DNA of 64,000 bases from Diploptera punctata (taxonomy: Eukaryota > Arthropoda > Insecta > Blattodea > Blaberidae): NCBI GenBank assembly GCA_030220185.1, contig JASPKZ010010276.1, forward strand, positions 284,501 to 348,500, in the 5' to 3' direction. This document shows positions 43,057-53,904 of this stretch, piece after piece. The translations under genes and the position numbers were made by a program. Numbering within the stretch: position 1 is the first letter of the stretch; every line of letters begins with the position of its first letter. Below the pieces are notes generated by a model. That model was not told where the DNA came from. It searched no databases and saw only the letters and a list, made by a program, of their open reading frames with translations.

Positions 43057-43207
43057 GTACATGCACGTATTGCTTCGTACTTACATGCCCATGCCACAAC
43101 GCAAAGGGATTCACGAAGGGCCCGTAAAGAATTAGAACGTAACCGCAGAACCACTCTGCTGCTCTCTGGAATTGCAGTACTGTTTGCAGTGAGCTGGCTT
43201 CCACTAG
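43057..43207 (+). CDS. Exon of a neuropeptide Y/F-type GPCR (ICL3-TM6)
   Basis: A 151-bp exon bounded by AATTTTGTAATTACAG on the left and G|GTGAGT on the right, entering in phase 0 and leaving in phase 1. It encodes 50 residues: VHARIASYLHAHATTQRD, then a basic third intracellular loop SRRARKELERNRRTT, then transmembrane helix 6 LLLSGIAVLFAVSWLPL. The (N)RR(T)...F(A)(V)(S/C)WLPL pattern is characteristic of rhodopsin-family receptors of the NPY/NPF/sNPF/RYamide group. The receptor would sit in the plasma membrane and couple to G proteins. Other exons (TM1-5 and TM7) were not found in the window, implying long introns filled with transposons. The exact subtype cannot be told from one exon. Confidence 0.75.
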
Positions 43208-43570
43208 GTGAGTTGTTAGTTTTCTCGTTATCGCATCGCTAACTTTTAAACCAATCTATTTGTTAATTTGTTTCAAAGCTGTGTTACGGTGTTCTGTTCC
43301 ATTGTAAATTACATAGACAAACAAAAACTGTGTGTGGCTTCAGCAATTCCCGGGAGATTACTGATTATTCTCTCATCATGCAATTAGCATTTGATAATAA
43401 TCTACCTAGTTCTAGATATTCTGTTTCTGTTCCCATTCTCTAATTATATTATAAACAACATAACCTCTATAAACTTCTTTACAGATGTATAAAATATTTT
43501 CATAGGTTCTTTCCCACTACTATTTTCTAACATAAGAAAGAAATCTTGTCTCTGTGCTACATTATCTTTA
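43208..43570 (+). other. Intron sequence after the GPCR exon
   Basis: Starts GTGAGTTGTTAG. No repeat recognised; it may be unique sequence. Confidence 0.5.
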
Positions 43571-43574
43571 TAGG

Positions 43575-43805
43575 AAGTTTGATATAATAAGAACAGTTAA
43601 GTCTCAAAGACTGCGATGGGCAGAACATGTGGCACGAATGGGGAATGACAGATGGATATTGAAGCTTCTTATAGGAAATCCAGAGGGGTAAGCATCCGGT
43701 TAGTATGACATAATGAGATGGGGAACAACATTAACGATGTTATGAGGGAAGTAGATTATACAGGGAATGATTGGAAAGCATTAGCTCAGGATAGGAATAT
43801 GTGAA
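43575..43805 (+). mobile_element. LINE-C 3' fragment
   Basis: ATAATAAGAACAGTTAAGTC, GGCACGAATGGGGAATGACA, AGCTTCTTATAGGAAATCC and GGAATGATTGGAAAGCATTA parallel 55145-55365. The last 3' part is missing. Confidence 0.7.
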
Positions 43806-44120
43806 AAAACTTAAGTAACAGCCTTTAAAAAAAATGATGGCGCAACTCTTGGTGATGGATTCACACCTGTACGTTCTTACATGTTCTGACTCGTTTGAGT
43901 ATAAAGCGGATGGTGTAAGTCTCTCTTCATGCAGCATTCGTATCGTTCGCTTCAGTGGAGCAGTCTGTAAGATGCTCTTTTTTTGACGACGCGGGCCCAC
44001 GTTCGATTCTGGTCAGGTATCTATTTTTATTTATTATTATTTAATAACGTCGTTAATTTTCATAATGCCTACATGTTACCAGGATTCTTTATATACATTA
44101 ATTTGTATGTATATATATAT
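43806..44120. other. Unassigned; possible tRNA-like fragment
   Basis: At 43985-44020 GCGGGCCCACGTTCGATTCT resembles the SINE-B B-box region, without a clear head. Confidence 0.35.
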
Positions 44121-44122
44121 AT

Positions 44123-44247
44123 ATGGAAATATTCCCGGTCGGGACAGACTCCTGGGTGAGATTTTTTTCGGGGTTTTTCCACCTGTTAGATAAATGTCAG
44201 GAAGATTAGGGCCCAACCGTCCCCGAAAATCATCTGGCCATCATCCT
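44123..44247 (+). repeat. SINE-B fragment
   Basis: TTCCCGGTCGGGACAGACTC, CTGGGTGAGA.., GGGGTTTTTCCACCTGT and ATCATCTGGCCATCAT. Confidence 0.7.
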
Positions 44248-44396
44248 CATTCTTCATCGGTGTGCAAAGAAACGGGAAGCTACGACACCTATAGTTCCCT
44301 AACATGAAAGTGCTATGATTGCAGTGAAAACCTGCCTCGGGCAGAATTACTATGGGATGGAATATATGGAAATAAATAAATTAAAGGAAACAGCTC

Positions 44397-44397
<1 letters not shown>

Positions 44398-44473
<76 letters not shown>
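44398..44473. repeat. (TA)n-(GA)n microsatellite
   Basis: About 12 TA then about 25 GA units; the overlapping minus ORF (SLSLSL, YIYIYI) is an artefact. Confidence 0.95.
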
Positions 44474-44476
<3 letters not shown>

Positions 44477-44645
44477 TGAATAACGATTGTAACGTCTCAT
44501 TACTTTGTTTACAAAACACATGACATAAAATAATTATTTATTTCTATTAGCCTACTAATACAAAATGAGTCTGATTAATTTAAATTAAGTTAATGTCTAA
44601 TTTAATTATACAACTAAATCTCTGAAGTACTGTATCGCTTCATAC

Positions 44646-44740
44646 AGACAATTTCTAGGAGAGATGTTATGGTCTGGTGGAGGAGGCTTCTGTTTCCCGT
44701 GCATGAAGTCGCGTGTTCGATCCTGCTGTCGTGTTTTTTT
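44646..44740 (+). ncRNA. Possible tRNA-derived element
   Basis: TGGTCTGGTGGAGGAGGC as A-box-like, GTGTTCGATCCTGC as B-box-like, followed by a run of ten T. Single copy here, no cloverleaf that I can close. Confidence 0.35.
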
Positions 44741-44989
44741 TTTCCTTCTCGTCCTTATTTCAATTAGTTTTCTTTCTTTTGTTTCATTTCTTTTGCTTTA
44801 TTTTATTTTTAGTATTTATCGCACTACTTATTTACACGAAATTGTTTTCCATTGCATGACACACTACGAAATAGACGGATTTAGTTTCTCAAATAGTTTT
44901 ATACTTGTGAACCAAATAACTGATCTCTGATCATGCGCAGTGGCTTCGTTCTGAGACTTCAAAATTATTTGTGCGCCATCAATTATTTG

Positions 44990-45055
44990 AAAGGCTGTAC
45001 GTGTAGCCATACACTTACGGATTCGATAGTACCAGTGAGTTATTTAGTTAGTTAT
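44990..45055 (+). mobile_element. LINE-C 3' tip
   Basis: ACGGATTCGATAGTACCAGT followed by GAGTTATTTAGTTAGTTA equals the LINE-C end and its GTTA-type tail. Confidence 0.6.
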
Positions 45056-45192
45056 GCATGAATAGAGACAATATACACGCAATCAACAAAAGTACCATAT
45101 GACCAAAATGTGTTCAACGATCGTCAAAATAAAATTGTAATTAAAAAATGTATACTACTATAAGTAAAAAAAAATATAAATACATACACAAT

Positions 45193-45570
45193 TATTGTGG
45201 TCTCCGGGTAGCGTGCTGCCTTGTCACGCAGCGGGCCCGGGTTCGATCCCCGGTCGGGACAGTTTTTCTGGGTGAGGTTTTTATTGGGGTTTTTCCTCAC
45301 CTGTAAGACAAATGTCAGGAAAACTTTAAGGCCCAAACGGTCCCCAAAATCATATGGCCATCGCAATCATCATCATTCATATACATCTTAGGTTACGTTT
45401 AGGATTAGGGACTCTCCTGGCGCACCATTATCATCATCATCATCACCCATCATATCATCGGGGCAAAGTAACCCCGTCTTCCAGGTGCCCCAACCTCAGA
45501 AGTGGGTTACAAGTACGCCATGCCAGGAGAGAAACCAGGAATGTCGAAAGACAAACCTGGGGCATCTGAA
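45193..45570 (+). repeat. SINE-B, full-length copy
   Basis: Head TGTGGTCTCCGGGTAGCGTG, B box GGGTTCGATCCCCGG, block to CCCCAAAATCATATGGCC, ATC-rich stretch, GATTAGGGACTCTCCTGGCG, CCCATCATATCATCGGGG and end CTTCCAGGTGCCCCAACC..GAAAGACAAACCTGGGGC. It is the reference for the family. Confidence 0.85.
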
Positions 45571-45865
45571 AAAAAAATATTAACTGTCATTAAGTCGAGA
45601 AGTTTGAGAAAGTCCAAATTTCAATGCTGATCAACCTGAGGTCATTGATTGATTTTGTCATCTCCAAGACAAACTTTAGGTTGGAATTCCATTACCAGAA
45701 CTCATGTCTACATAAATTCATGGCATCATTTATATAAGTATCAGCTAATTTTTATAATACAATATGAGTATTTGCAATAACTAGATACACTAACTACTGA
45801 ATAAAAACAAAGATTCTAGATGCGAAATTATCTTAGATATTAAAGAATCTATATATAACCATCAG

Positions 45866-46279
45866 GTAAATGTAACTAATTAACTCACTTTCATTATCAA
45901 ATTCGGAGGTTTAGCCGCGTGGGCATAAAGTAAAGTAATCCCACTACAGGCCTCAGGAGGCCATTGGGGTAGTAGGAGGTTAAGGCTCCTACTTTTTTCT
46001 GGACCATCGGCACTTGATGGCAGCCGGGTTGTTAGCCCTGCGTGACGGCCGCCTTTACCCCCGGAACAAGCGTCTGGTACTCATTTCCGTTAGAGGCTGA
46101 GTCGACCCCAGGACCATAGTGCCGCCAGAAGGTTTGGGTCAGTTTAAAAATTCTGACCCACCGGGACTTGAACCCTCGACCTTCTGGCTTGTAGCGCGGT
46201 GCCTTAACCACTACGCTGCGGCGTGCACTATTCATAAATTTTTATCCTGAGATCTTGTGAGTTAATTAGTTACATTTAC
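45866..46279 (-). repeat. SINE-A between 23-bp perfect inverted repeats
   Basis: GTAAATGTAACTAATTAACT.. at 45866-45888 is perfectly inverted at 46257-46279. Between them is a full minus-strand SINE-A (45925-46226) whose head ends CGCCGCAGCGTAGTGGTTAA and B box GGGTTCAAGTCCC. No direct duplication is obvious. Confidence 0.8.
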
Positions 46280-46314
46280 TTGATAAAATAAGGAATGAAT
46301 TCCTTTGGAGAGAA

Positions 46315-46595
46315 ATGAATGTCATCACATCGGTTGTTAAGAGGATTGAAAATCAAACGCTTAAATGGTATGGCCATGTACAAAGAATGGAAAATGAAAG
46401 ATGGCCAAAAAATATATACCAATGGTCACCCTCTGGAAGAAATAAACGTGGTAGACCAAGATGGAAATGGAAAACCTACGTCAGAACTATAATGGATGAT
46501 AGGAATTTGGAAGAGGGAGATTGGAATGATAGAGATAAATGGAAACTGAAGACAGCAAACCTATAAATGGGGGAAAGCCGAAGAAGAAGAAGGTC
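46315..46595 (+). mobile_element. LINE 3' tip, GAA tail
   Basis: 83-codon frame: LKWYGHVQRMENERWPKNIY, SGRNKRGRPRWKWKTYVRTI, LEEGDWNDRDKWKLKTANL. This is the RTE-like ORF2 C-terminus; tail (GAAGAA)n at 46578-46590. Sister copy 38375-38612. Confidence 0.75.
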
Positions 46596-47336
46596 TTGTT
46601 TCCCAATCGTCCTTTGTATAAATTAAGCCTACTTCACAAAAAAAAAAACTCTTTCCCTCTACTTTTCTACAAGCGATATCCACACCCTTCTTTCTTTCGA
46701 GTTTGTGGCACTTCGTCCTCGTCGCAGTCTACGAGACTTAACTGTTCTTATTACATCTTGTTTCCCACAAATAAACATATACCTCGCTGTTAAATAGTTT
46801 CCCCCATTCACCCGTCTATTTGTCTCTCTTTGGTCCAAATATTTTTGGAATAACTTTATTCTAAAATGTTTTCAATGTTTTCTCCTCCCTTAAAATAAGA
46901 GTCCAAATTTCGCATCCGAATAATGTAATCGAAAGAATAACTGTTTTATATATTTTTAGTTTCTTTTTTTTTACGAAATTTGGGATGGCAAGAGTCTCGG
47001 TAATGTGTAATGGCATGCATTTCCAGAATTGATATTCTTTCCAATTTATTTCTGCACCTCATTACTGTTTGTAGTTATTGTTCCTTCAGTTCAGTCACTT
47101 ACATTTAATTTTCTACATATTTCACAGATTTTCCAATTCCATTATTTAATTTATTTCTGTGTGTGGTCATATATTTAGATTTATTTATATTTACTTCCAG
47201 CCCTAATTTCTTAGTGTTACTCAATAAAATATGTATGTTGACCTTAACGCCTCCTCGCTATCGACACATACGAGTAATTAATAATACATCATCAGCCTGT
47301 ATGAACAGCTTCTTAATACTAATGAGTTGTATTTTG

Positions 47337-48042
47337 ATCATAAGTAATGCCACGAGTGATTTACAAATTATCGATAAATTCACGACTCACGAAGTGAGGA
47401 GTGTATTTACCTAGACTATTTAACTCATGCCCCAAATGGGAGTCGATGACCAATCACGTTACAATGATTTTTTATTTACAACCAATCACAGTCGTGTTTC
47501 ACCTCGCTCTTTATCGATTTCTCTTTATCAGTTCCTGCTTTTGTGATAAAGAAAGCTTCTCCTTTCTAATATTCTGAACAGGTCAGAGGATTATGTTTCT
47601 CCAACAAATACATTGAATATAGCAAATAATGAACAGATTGCGAGATTTTACTGAGTTGTTTACAAAAAAAATGAAGAACCTATCATGTTGATTAGAATAT
47701 ACAGTTTGTTGTGTTTCATTATTTCTCCACTAGGGTGCATTTTTAGAATATTGCTATCCTTTTTAGCAATAAAGAAAATGATCGAGTTGCAGTGAATATA
47801 CATAACCTCACATTTCTGATTTGATTTCAAACATCCCCGTTTACATTAAATATATAAATATTTTAAAATAACGGTAACTATATTTAAATAATGATTTTTG
47901 AGTAACAGCTTAATTTTATTAATTACATAGTCTTAACAAATGCCACTCTTGATTTCCAAATCCTCTAGATAAATTCACTCATCACTTCGTGACTCGTGAA
48001 TTTATAGATGATTTGGAAATCACTCGTGACATTACTTATGAG
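47337..48042 (-). mobile_element. MITE-like element, copy 2, with palindromic ends
   Basis: Ends TCATAAGTAATGYCACGAGT are inverted at the two sides over about 68 bp. Each end includes a quasi-palindrome (TTCACGASTCACGAAGTGAK). The body matches 36465-37072 in reverse. Nested in LINE-C. Confidence 0.7.
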
Positions 48043-48295
48043 AATTTGGAAATCAAGAGTGGCATTTGTTAGGACTATTTAACGAATAAAATTAAGCTGT
48101 TTACTCACAAATCATTATTTAAATATAGTTATTTTAAAATATGTATATATTTAATGTAAACGGCGTTGTTTGAAAACAAATGAGAAACGTTATGTTTAAT
48201 TTGTTCATTACTGCAACCAGATCATATTTATTGCCAAATATAATCGCAATATTGTAAGAATGCACCCTACTGGAGAAAAAATGAAAGACATCATT
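48043..48295 (+). mobile_element. MITE-like element, copy 3, truncated, opposite orientation
   Basis: GAATTTGGAAATCAAGAGTG to AGAATGCACCCTACTGGAG repeats the left half of the family, so with copy 2 it makes a large inverted repeat (about 47715-47975 against 48035-48295). Confidence 0.65.
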
Positions 48296-48716
48296 ACAGT
48301 TTAAAAATCCTGACCCCACATGCTCTAGTACACAATTAAATAGTCGAGAAAATAGTGATTCTCCTTGCTTCAACCCATTGTGAATATCAAAATTATCTAA
48401 AAATCCTTTGCCTTCCGCGCCCTTCTTTTCGTGCAATTTAGACACTTTCGAATTAGTCTAACTACTTATGAATTCTGAAGTTCAGCAGGATAATATAGTA
48501 TTTCTTCCTTTTAATTTAATCGTATACATTTTTGAAGTCCATACACTGTTGATGAAGGGTGCCGTTATATTCCACTTCTTTTCTAATGTCTATCTTATAC
48601 TAAACCTATTCAATTGTAGATCTAAATCCATATTAATGATCACCTGCAAGTCGTTATTATAGAAAGTAATTCTGGATATAGTTTTGTACGAAATTGAAAT
48701 TAAGTAGTTGTTCATA

Positions 48717-49115
48717 ATAATAATAACAATAATAATAATATATAATAATAATAATATATAATAATAATATATAATAATAATAATAATATATAATAATAAT
48801 ATCTTTATTTTACCTGTCAGATTTAAGGCCTTAAGGCCTTGTCCACCACTCAACCAGGTTTTAAAAATACAAAAAATTATCTTGCATCTAAATTACAATA
48901 AACATAAACGATTACATGTTATATATACAAACAATGATTATTTATAATTTAGTTTGATTTACTCTAGATTTAACGAATTAAATATAAAATGTACAAGATA
49001 TAAAAGAGAAAAATTATAGACATAAAATCAATTTAAATAAATAGAAAAAAAATAATTATCTGACAACTGGTAACTGTATAAACGTTACTTAAAAGTGCCA
49101 AGTGTGCAGCAACGC
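48717..49115 (-). mobile_element. LINE 3' UTR with ATT-repeat tail
   Basis: The minus strand has GGCCTTAAGGCCTTAAATCTG, then AAAATAAAGAT and a long (ATT/ATA)n at 48717-48806. Non-coding; probably a truncated insertion into LINE-C. Confidence 0.5.
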
Positions 49116-49398
49116 CTTGATATCTTGATTGGTCCTTCACTTGTTGAAATCTGTTCTATCCCCTTTCGCATAGACTGGTACAATAATAGATTCAAACCAT
49201 TCATTTAAAGAGACTTTTTTTTCCCAAATCAGACTAAGTAACCGACGTATCTTGTCAATTAATTGTTTTCCCCTCACATTATAATTTCTTCTGGGTTCCT
49301 ATCTGAAAATGTTGTTACATACATATTTAATTTTCCTATCGTCATTTCAACCTCTAAATGCTCATGATTGTGACTAATATTTCTGCTGTCTCTAAGTC

Positions 49399-50071
49399 AT
49401 CATGTTCAATATCTCTATCTATCTTCGGATTTTTACAGCTGCTGCCGTCTTCCCGTGCCAAACCTCCAAAGCCTACGGTCTTGGGCATCTTCGATGCTTA
49501 GCCCTCTAGCTTGCATTACTGTCTTCATGTTTTCCTTCCATGTTAACCTTGGTCTTCCTCTTTTCTTCTTTCTGTTAGGATGCCATTCATATAGTTGATT
49601 CGGCCATCGCTCATCTTCCATTCTTAAAACATGTCCTAACCACTTTAATTCCTTTTCCTCAATTCTTCATACTTTTTTCTGTCCGGCTTTGATTGATTTG
49701 GTCTTTTAGCATTTTGTTTTTTTTTCTGGCCCACAGCATAAACCCCCAACCTGGAGGACCAGGAAAATTTCTGTCTGGGTTTTCCTCCCATAGCCTTTTT
49801 GAAGATCCCTCTTCACCGCAAGGCAGCGTTTCTCTATTTCCCCTTAGAGATAGGGTTGCCTCTTCCGCCAGATCCGCCGTGATGAAGGACTCCTTCTGCG
49901 CCGACTCTGCCGTTGAGGTCTTCACCGTAACCCTGGCTAGGGGCCCTTACAGAGTACTATCAGTCGGAGCCAACTGAACCCTGGTTTTTTAACGAGGTTG
50001 TTACTCCTCCCCCTCCTCCTTTCTCATCCGGGCTTGGGACCGGCCATGGCGGAGTTATCATGTTCAATATC
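49399..50071 (-). mobile_element. 643-bp retroelement with 15-bp target duplication
   Basis: ATCATGTTCAATATC occurs at 49399-49413 and 50057-50071. Between them is a minus-strand element: 5' part GCCATGGCCGGTCCCAAGCC, a leader block (about 49990-49715), then the LINE-D tail (49621-49433) and a GATAGATA tail. There is no RT, so it is non-autonomous. Confidence 0.8.
49433..49621 (-). pseudogene. LINE-D C-terminal tail ORF
   Basis: 62 codons: MEDERWPNQLYEWHPNRKKK, RGRPRLTWKENMKTVMQARG, then DAQDRRLWRFGTGRRQQL. This is the C-terminal segment of an RTE-like ORF2, without the polymerase. Confidence 0.6.
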
Positions 50072-51008
50072 ATATTCTAAATATATATTAAATTTTAATA
50101 TCTGATTAAAGCAATAATTATAACATATGTTTTATATACACCTGGAATCTGCAATCATATCCGCATTTTCATTCCTAATTATATTTGTTCAAACTTGAAA
50201 TCCTTTACTTTCTGTCCTAGTCCTCTGAAGTTCCTATTGTATTGTTCATTTCGGGATAGTTAATTTTCTCACTCAAATGTTCCTCTATTTACCCTTTGAC
50301 TCCCAGTAATTTCCCTGTTATTACCCGACTTTTCCTTATTTATTTATTTCGCTCGTGTAACAAATTTATTTTTTGTAGCTTCATTTTATTTACAATGTCG
50401 GCACATTCCTCATTAAACCATCTTTTATATTACCTCTTTTAAATAACCTATGCTTTCTGAAGCTGAAAATTTAATACTTTCTCTTAGAGTCTCTCATTCT
50501 CTATTTTAAATCAGTTTCTTCTTCGGCTGCTATCTTTTCATCTGAACATCCCAGTGTTTTAACTCTATTTGTCATTTTCGTCTGGTATTCTTCTCGCAGT
50601 TTATCATTTCTGAAGTTTTTAATTAAAACATTGTAGAGCCATCTATAGTGTTTGTCCCTCTCATAAAGTGTAAATTTTGGTCGTAAAAGGGGGGAAGAAA
50701 GGTTCTGAAAATGCATACAGAAAGGTGCAACAAAAATGTGCTGCTGAAACAATTGAATTAAGATTTAAACCAATTACATGAGCTCAGTTTATATAATATG
50801 CATATCATGTTTCGTCAAATTTTTCTTCTTTATAGAGTCCATAAGAGGCAATTCTTTGTTCTTTAGTTTATTGCAATATTTACTTCGCAAGTGGAACATC
50901 GAAGAATGATGTAATCAGTTTCAGTGAATTGCGTTTTGAATTCTGAAAGTACATATAACTTAGCCTTCTTAACATTCGCCATGGTTGTGAAAACCCAGTT
51001 GTAATACA

Positions 51009-51125
51009 GTAAAAGCTCCTTATTCGCGGCTCCCTTATTCGCGTTTTCATTATTCGCGGGTTAAAAAATTGCGTCATAGTTCCTGTATTTGCGGCTAAAA
51101 ATGTCTTTATTCGCGCATCCTGTCG
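51009..51125 (+). mobile_element. Possible pogo/Tigger-like terminal sequence
   Basis: TA|CAGTAAAAGCTCCTTATTCG followed by three more TTATTCGCG-type repeats. Pogo/Tigger ends start CAGT and carry ATTCGCG-like runs. A partner end was not found nearby. Confidence 0.35.
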
Positions 51126-51159
51126 GTTAATTAGAAGGACTAGTATACTTTATTAACGC

Positions 51160-51219
51160 TTCGGCAGCTTTTTTTTTTACTGCAGCCACGTGCCAAGGCG
51201 GATTTTATTATTAATATTA

Positions 51220-51277
<58 letters not shown>

Positions 51278-51500
51278 TCTGTCTATGTGTTGCTTCCATT
51301 TTTGTCTATATGTATCTATTTTATCAGTTATTGCAAATATTTCAAGTTCCTGTCTTATTTCTGTGTTCTTGATTCTGTCTTCCTTAGTGCACCCTTTAAC
51401 ACATCTCAAAAATTTCATTTCTGCCGCCGTTATCCTACTTAGATCTTGTTTTTTATGTATCCAGGCTTCTGATCCATAGAGCAGTACCGGTACTGCCAAC
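51160..51500 (-). mobile_element. LINE C-terminal fragment with ATT-repeat tail
   Basis: Minus frame: MAVPVLLYGSEAWIHKKQDL, then TAAEMKFLRCVKGCTKEDRI and YRQKWKQHIDRI, ending in (AAT)n (51206-51276) that is translated as poly-N. Confidence 0.7.
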
Positions 51501-51639
51501 TACTGAAGTTTATGAGTAAGTTATTTTTTACTAGTAGAGGTTACCAGCCTCTAGCCAAACCCCTCTTCCTGGAGGGCAGGGAACTGGAATTTCGGAGTGT
51601 TCGTCTCCTAGAGAAGTTGCCTTCACTACGGCTTTGGGG

Positions 51640-51790
51640 ACAAATAACAAAATACAAACCTAAAGGCACCCGAGATGTGGGCAGATGTAGAACGAGATGG
51701 GCTGAAGTCGGAACGGGTCAACAGACCTAATCCATAAATGCAGATGATGATGATGATTAATATTATTATTATTATTATTATTATATTATT
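51640..51790 (+). mobile_element. LINE 3' tip with GAT/ATT tail
   Basis: KYKPKGTRDVGRCRTRWAEV, then GGAACGGGTCAACAGACC and (GAT)n, (ATT)n. Confidence 0.6.
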
Positions 51791-51799
51791 CACAGAATT

Positions 51800-52125
51800 T
51801 GACTTTTTAAGAAGATCGGGAAGAATATCAACATTAGATAAAATAAAAAATAACACAATAAGAGAAATAATGAATAGAAAAGGATATTATACAAGAGATT
51901 AAAGAAATCCAAGTAAGATGGTTTGGACATATAATGAGATGGAGGGACACAGAAACAAATAAAGTAATATTGAAATGGATACCTCCTGGAAAAGGAAAAC
52001 GTGGTAGTCCAAAGCCAACGTGGATATAGGGAATTCAAGGCAACAAAAAAGAAGAGAAATATGACAGAAGCAGACACGCAAGACCGGGAAGTGTGGAAGA
52101 AAAAAATGTATATTTTGGATTAGGG
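51800..52125 (+). mobile_element. LINE C-terminal fragment
   Basis: Frame IQVRWFGHIMRWRDTETNKV, ILKWIPPGKGKRGSPKPTW; frameshifted before and after. Different subfamily from the GAA-tailed copies. Confidence 0.6.
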
Positions 52126-52172
52126 TTCCTGTGTAAATAACTGAAACAATACTGAAATTAAAAATATATATT

Positions 52173-52173
52173 A

Positions 52174-52271
<98 letters not shown>

Positions 52272-52272
52272 G
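52173..52272. repeat. (ATT)n microsatellite
   Basis: About 33 uninterrupted ATT units; overlapping ORFs with poly-N, poly-I or poly-Y are artefacts. Confidence 0.95.
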
Positions 52273-52299
52273 TTATTATTATTAGAGCAAAGGTCAGTA

Positions 52300-53270
52300 T
52301 TCTTATGACAAGTGAAAGGAACAAAATCCATTAGCAAGCGTGAATTAATTATTGCTCTTGGAAAATATCCTGTGCGTTCTGAACATGTTCTAAGAAGTAG
52401 CTTCAAGGAGTTGCCTCCAGAACTCTAGCAGATTAATGTATAGGTAGCATATTTCCCTTTATACAGAATAGCAAGAAAGCTCAACATTGCTTGCAGGGGA
52501 AAAAAACTATTTACTCCTTCTCTCTCGGTCAGTATAGAAAATTTGGAATAAATTGTTAGATAAATATGAAACTGCTGTGTTTAGGGTGTGTAAAAATTGT
52601 CCTCACAATCAGTACTTTGAGAAATATTGTCAATTTAGGAATATGAAGAATGGAGTTTACTTTTCAGTTTGAATTCTGACTCAGTACTGTAAGTGTTCTG
52701 GTTTGAATCGTAGGAGAGATTATTATTATTGTTACTATTGTTATTATTATTATTATTATTATCATCATCATCATCATCATCATATTTACCAAATCTCAAA
52801 TTCGTATTCTTCTTTACGTTATTTTTCCTTAAATAATACAAAGAAATTAGGGCTAATATTGATAGCCTATGTTTGAAATTTTTCTAGCATTATTATACCA
52901 ATATACATACATGTTTTATTTATTCTAATGCCAGTGTATTTGTTTGAATATACGATTTATTCTCTAAAACACATTACATATGCGCTTCAAGGAAAATAAA
53001 TAAAATGTTGTTGTTCAACGGTGACTTTTTAGTTCAATTTGTTCATAAATATGTATTTTTTTAATATAATTGTTATAAAAACTATGGATATAAATAGAAT
53101 CAAATAAGTTAGTATTAATGTAAGAATTTTTTCACTGCTTTGTTGGAGTCATATAAACCCACGCTACCTGTTATGTAACAGAGGTTTCACTCCACCAGTT
53201 TAGGAATAAATTTTCGAATAAAAAATAATTCCTTACATGAAATCTGCTATTCATTCGGTAAACAAAGAAA
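52300..53270. other. No gene recognised
   Basis: Contains (ATT)n-(ATC)n at 52720-52785, otherwise unassigned AT-rich sequence. Confidence 0.45.
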
Positions 53271-53274
53271 CGTT

Positions 53275-53900
53275 CAGTCCACTCTTTTCATCAAATTGCA
53301 ATAAACTACAACATGGAAATCTCAACAGAAAAATCTAAAGTCATGGCTTTCCTAGGAAAAGACCCAGTTTGCAGTAAAATTATTATTAATAATAAAATAT
53401 TAGAACAAACTAATATATTTAACTATCTCGGATACCAAGTAACATACTAAAAGGAAGAAGATTTTAGTCAAAAATTATAAAATTTAACAGAGTAACAGCA
53501 ATTATAAACAATATTTTCAAGCCAAATACAGTACACACGAAATAAAATTTATAAATACTGGCCAGATCCATATTATATTACGGCAGTGAGACCTGAACAA
53601 TTGGTAGTGTAGATGAACAAAGACTCACTGCGGCAGAAATGAAATTTATGAGACGTGCTGCAGGTTACACAAGAACAGACATAAAAGGAATTCTAAAATT
53701 CTCAAAGAATTACAAACGGAATCAATCATGGAACATGTGCAAAAATACAGAAACAACTGGAAATCTCACGTAAGAAGGATGGGCACAACACGAATACCAC
53801 GTCAAATCTTAAATTACCAGCCAACAGGCAAGAGATCATTGGGCAGACCCTTCAAACGTTGGATTGAGACCGTAACAGACCGCTAACACATGAAAAGAAG
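53275..53900 (+). mobile_element. LINE RT C-terminal half, GAA tail
   Basis: Frames: MEISTEKSKVMAFLGKDPVC, ILEQTNIFNYLGYQVTY, TAAEMKFMRRAAGYTRTDIK, then a GRPFKRW-like end and (GAAGAA)n at 53892-53905. Several frameshifts and stops. Confidence 0.75.
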
Positions 53901-53904
53901 AAGA

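Larger units (their letters stand above)
46690..50640 (-). mobile_element. LINE-C, long decayed copy with nested insertions
   Basis: Minus-strand pieces in correct order: linker upstream of RT (50640-50075; ..NVLIKNFRNDKLREEYQ.., FNEECADIVNKMK-like), RT N-terminal part (49398-49116; LLSLIWEKKVSLNEWFESII), motif A and B (48690-48296; MDFKNVYD, then NGLKQGESLFSRLFN), and thumb and C-terminal region (47336-46690; shares ATTTTGGAATAAC and GGCATGCATTTCCAG with 18780-18960). Insertions occupy 47337-48295, 48717-49115 and 49414-50056. All coding frames are broken. Confidence 0.7.

Noticed and set aside
51899..52406. ORFs with long poly-N or poly-I stretches
   Set aside because: They read through a pure (ATT)n repeat; the unique parts have no motif.
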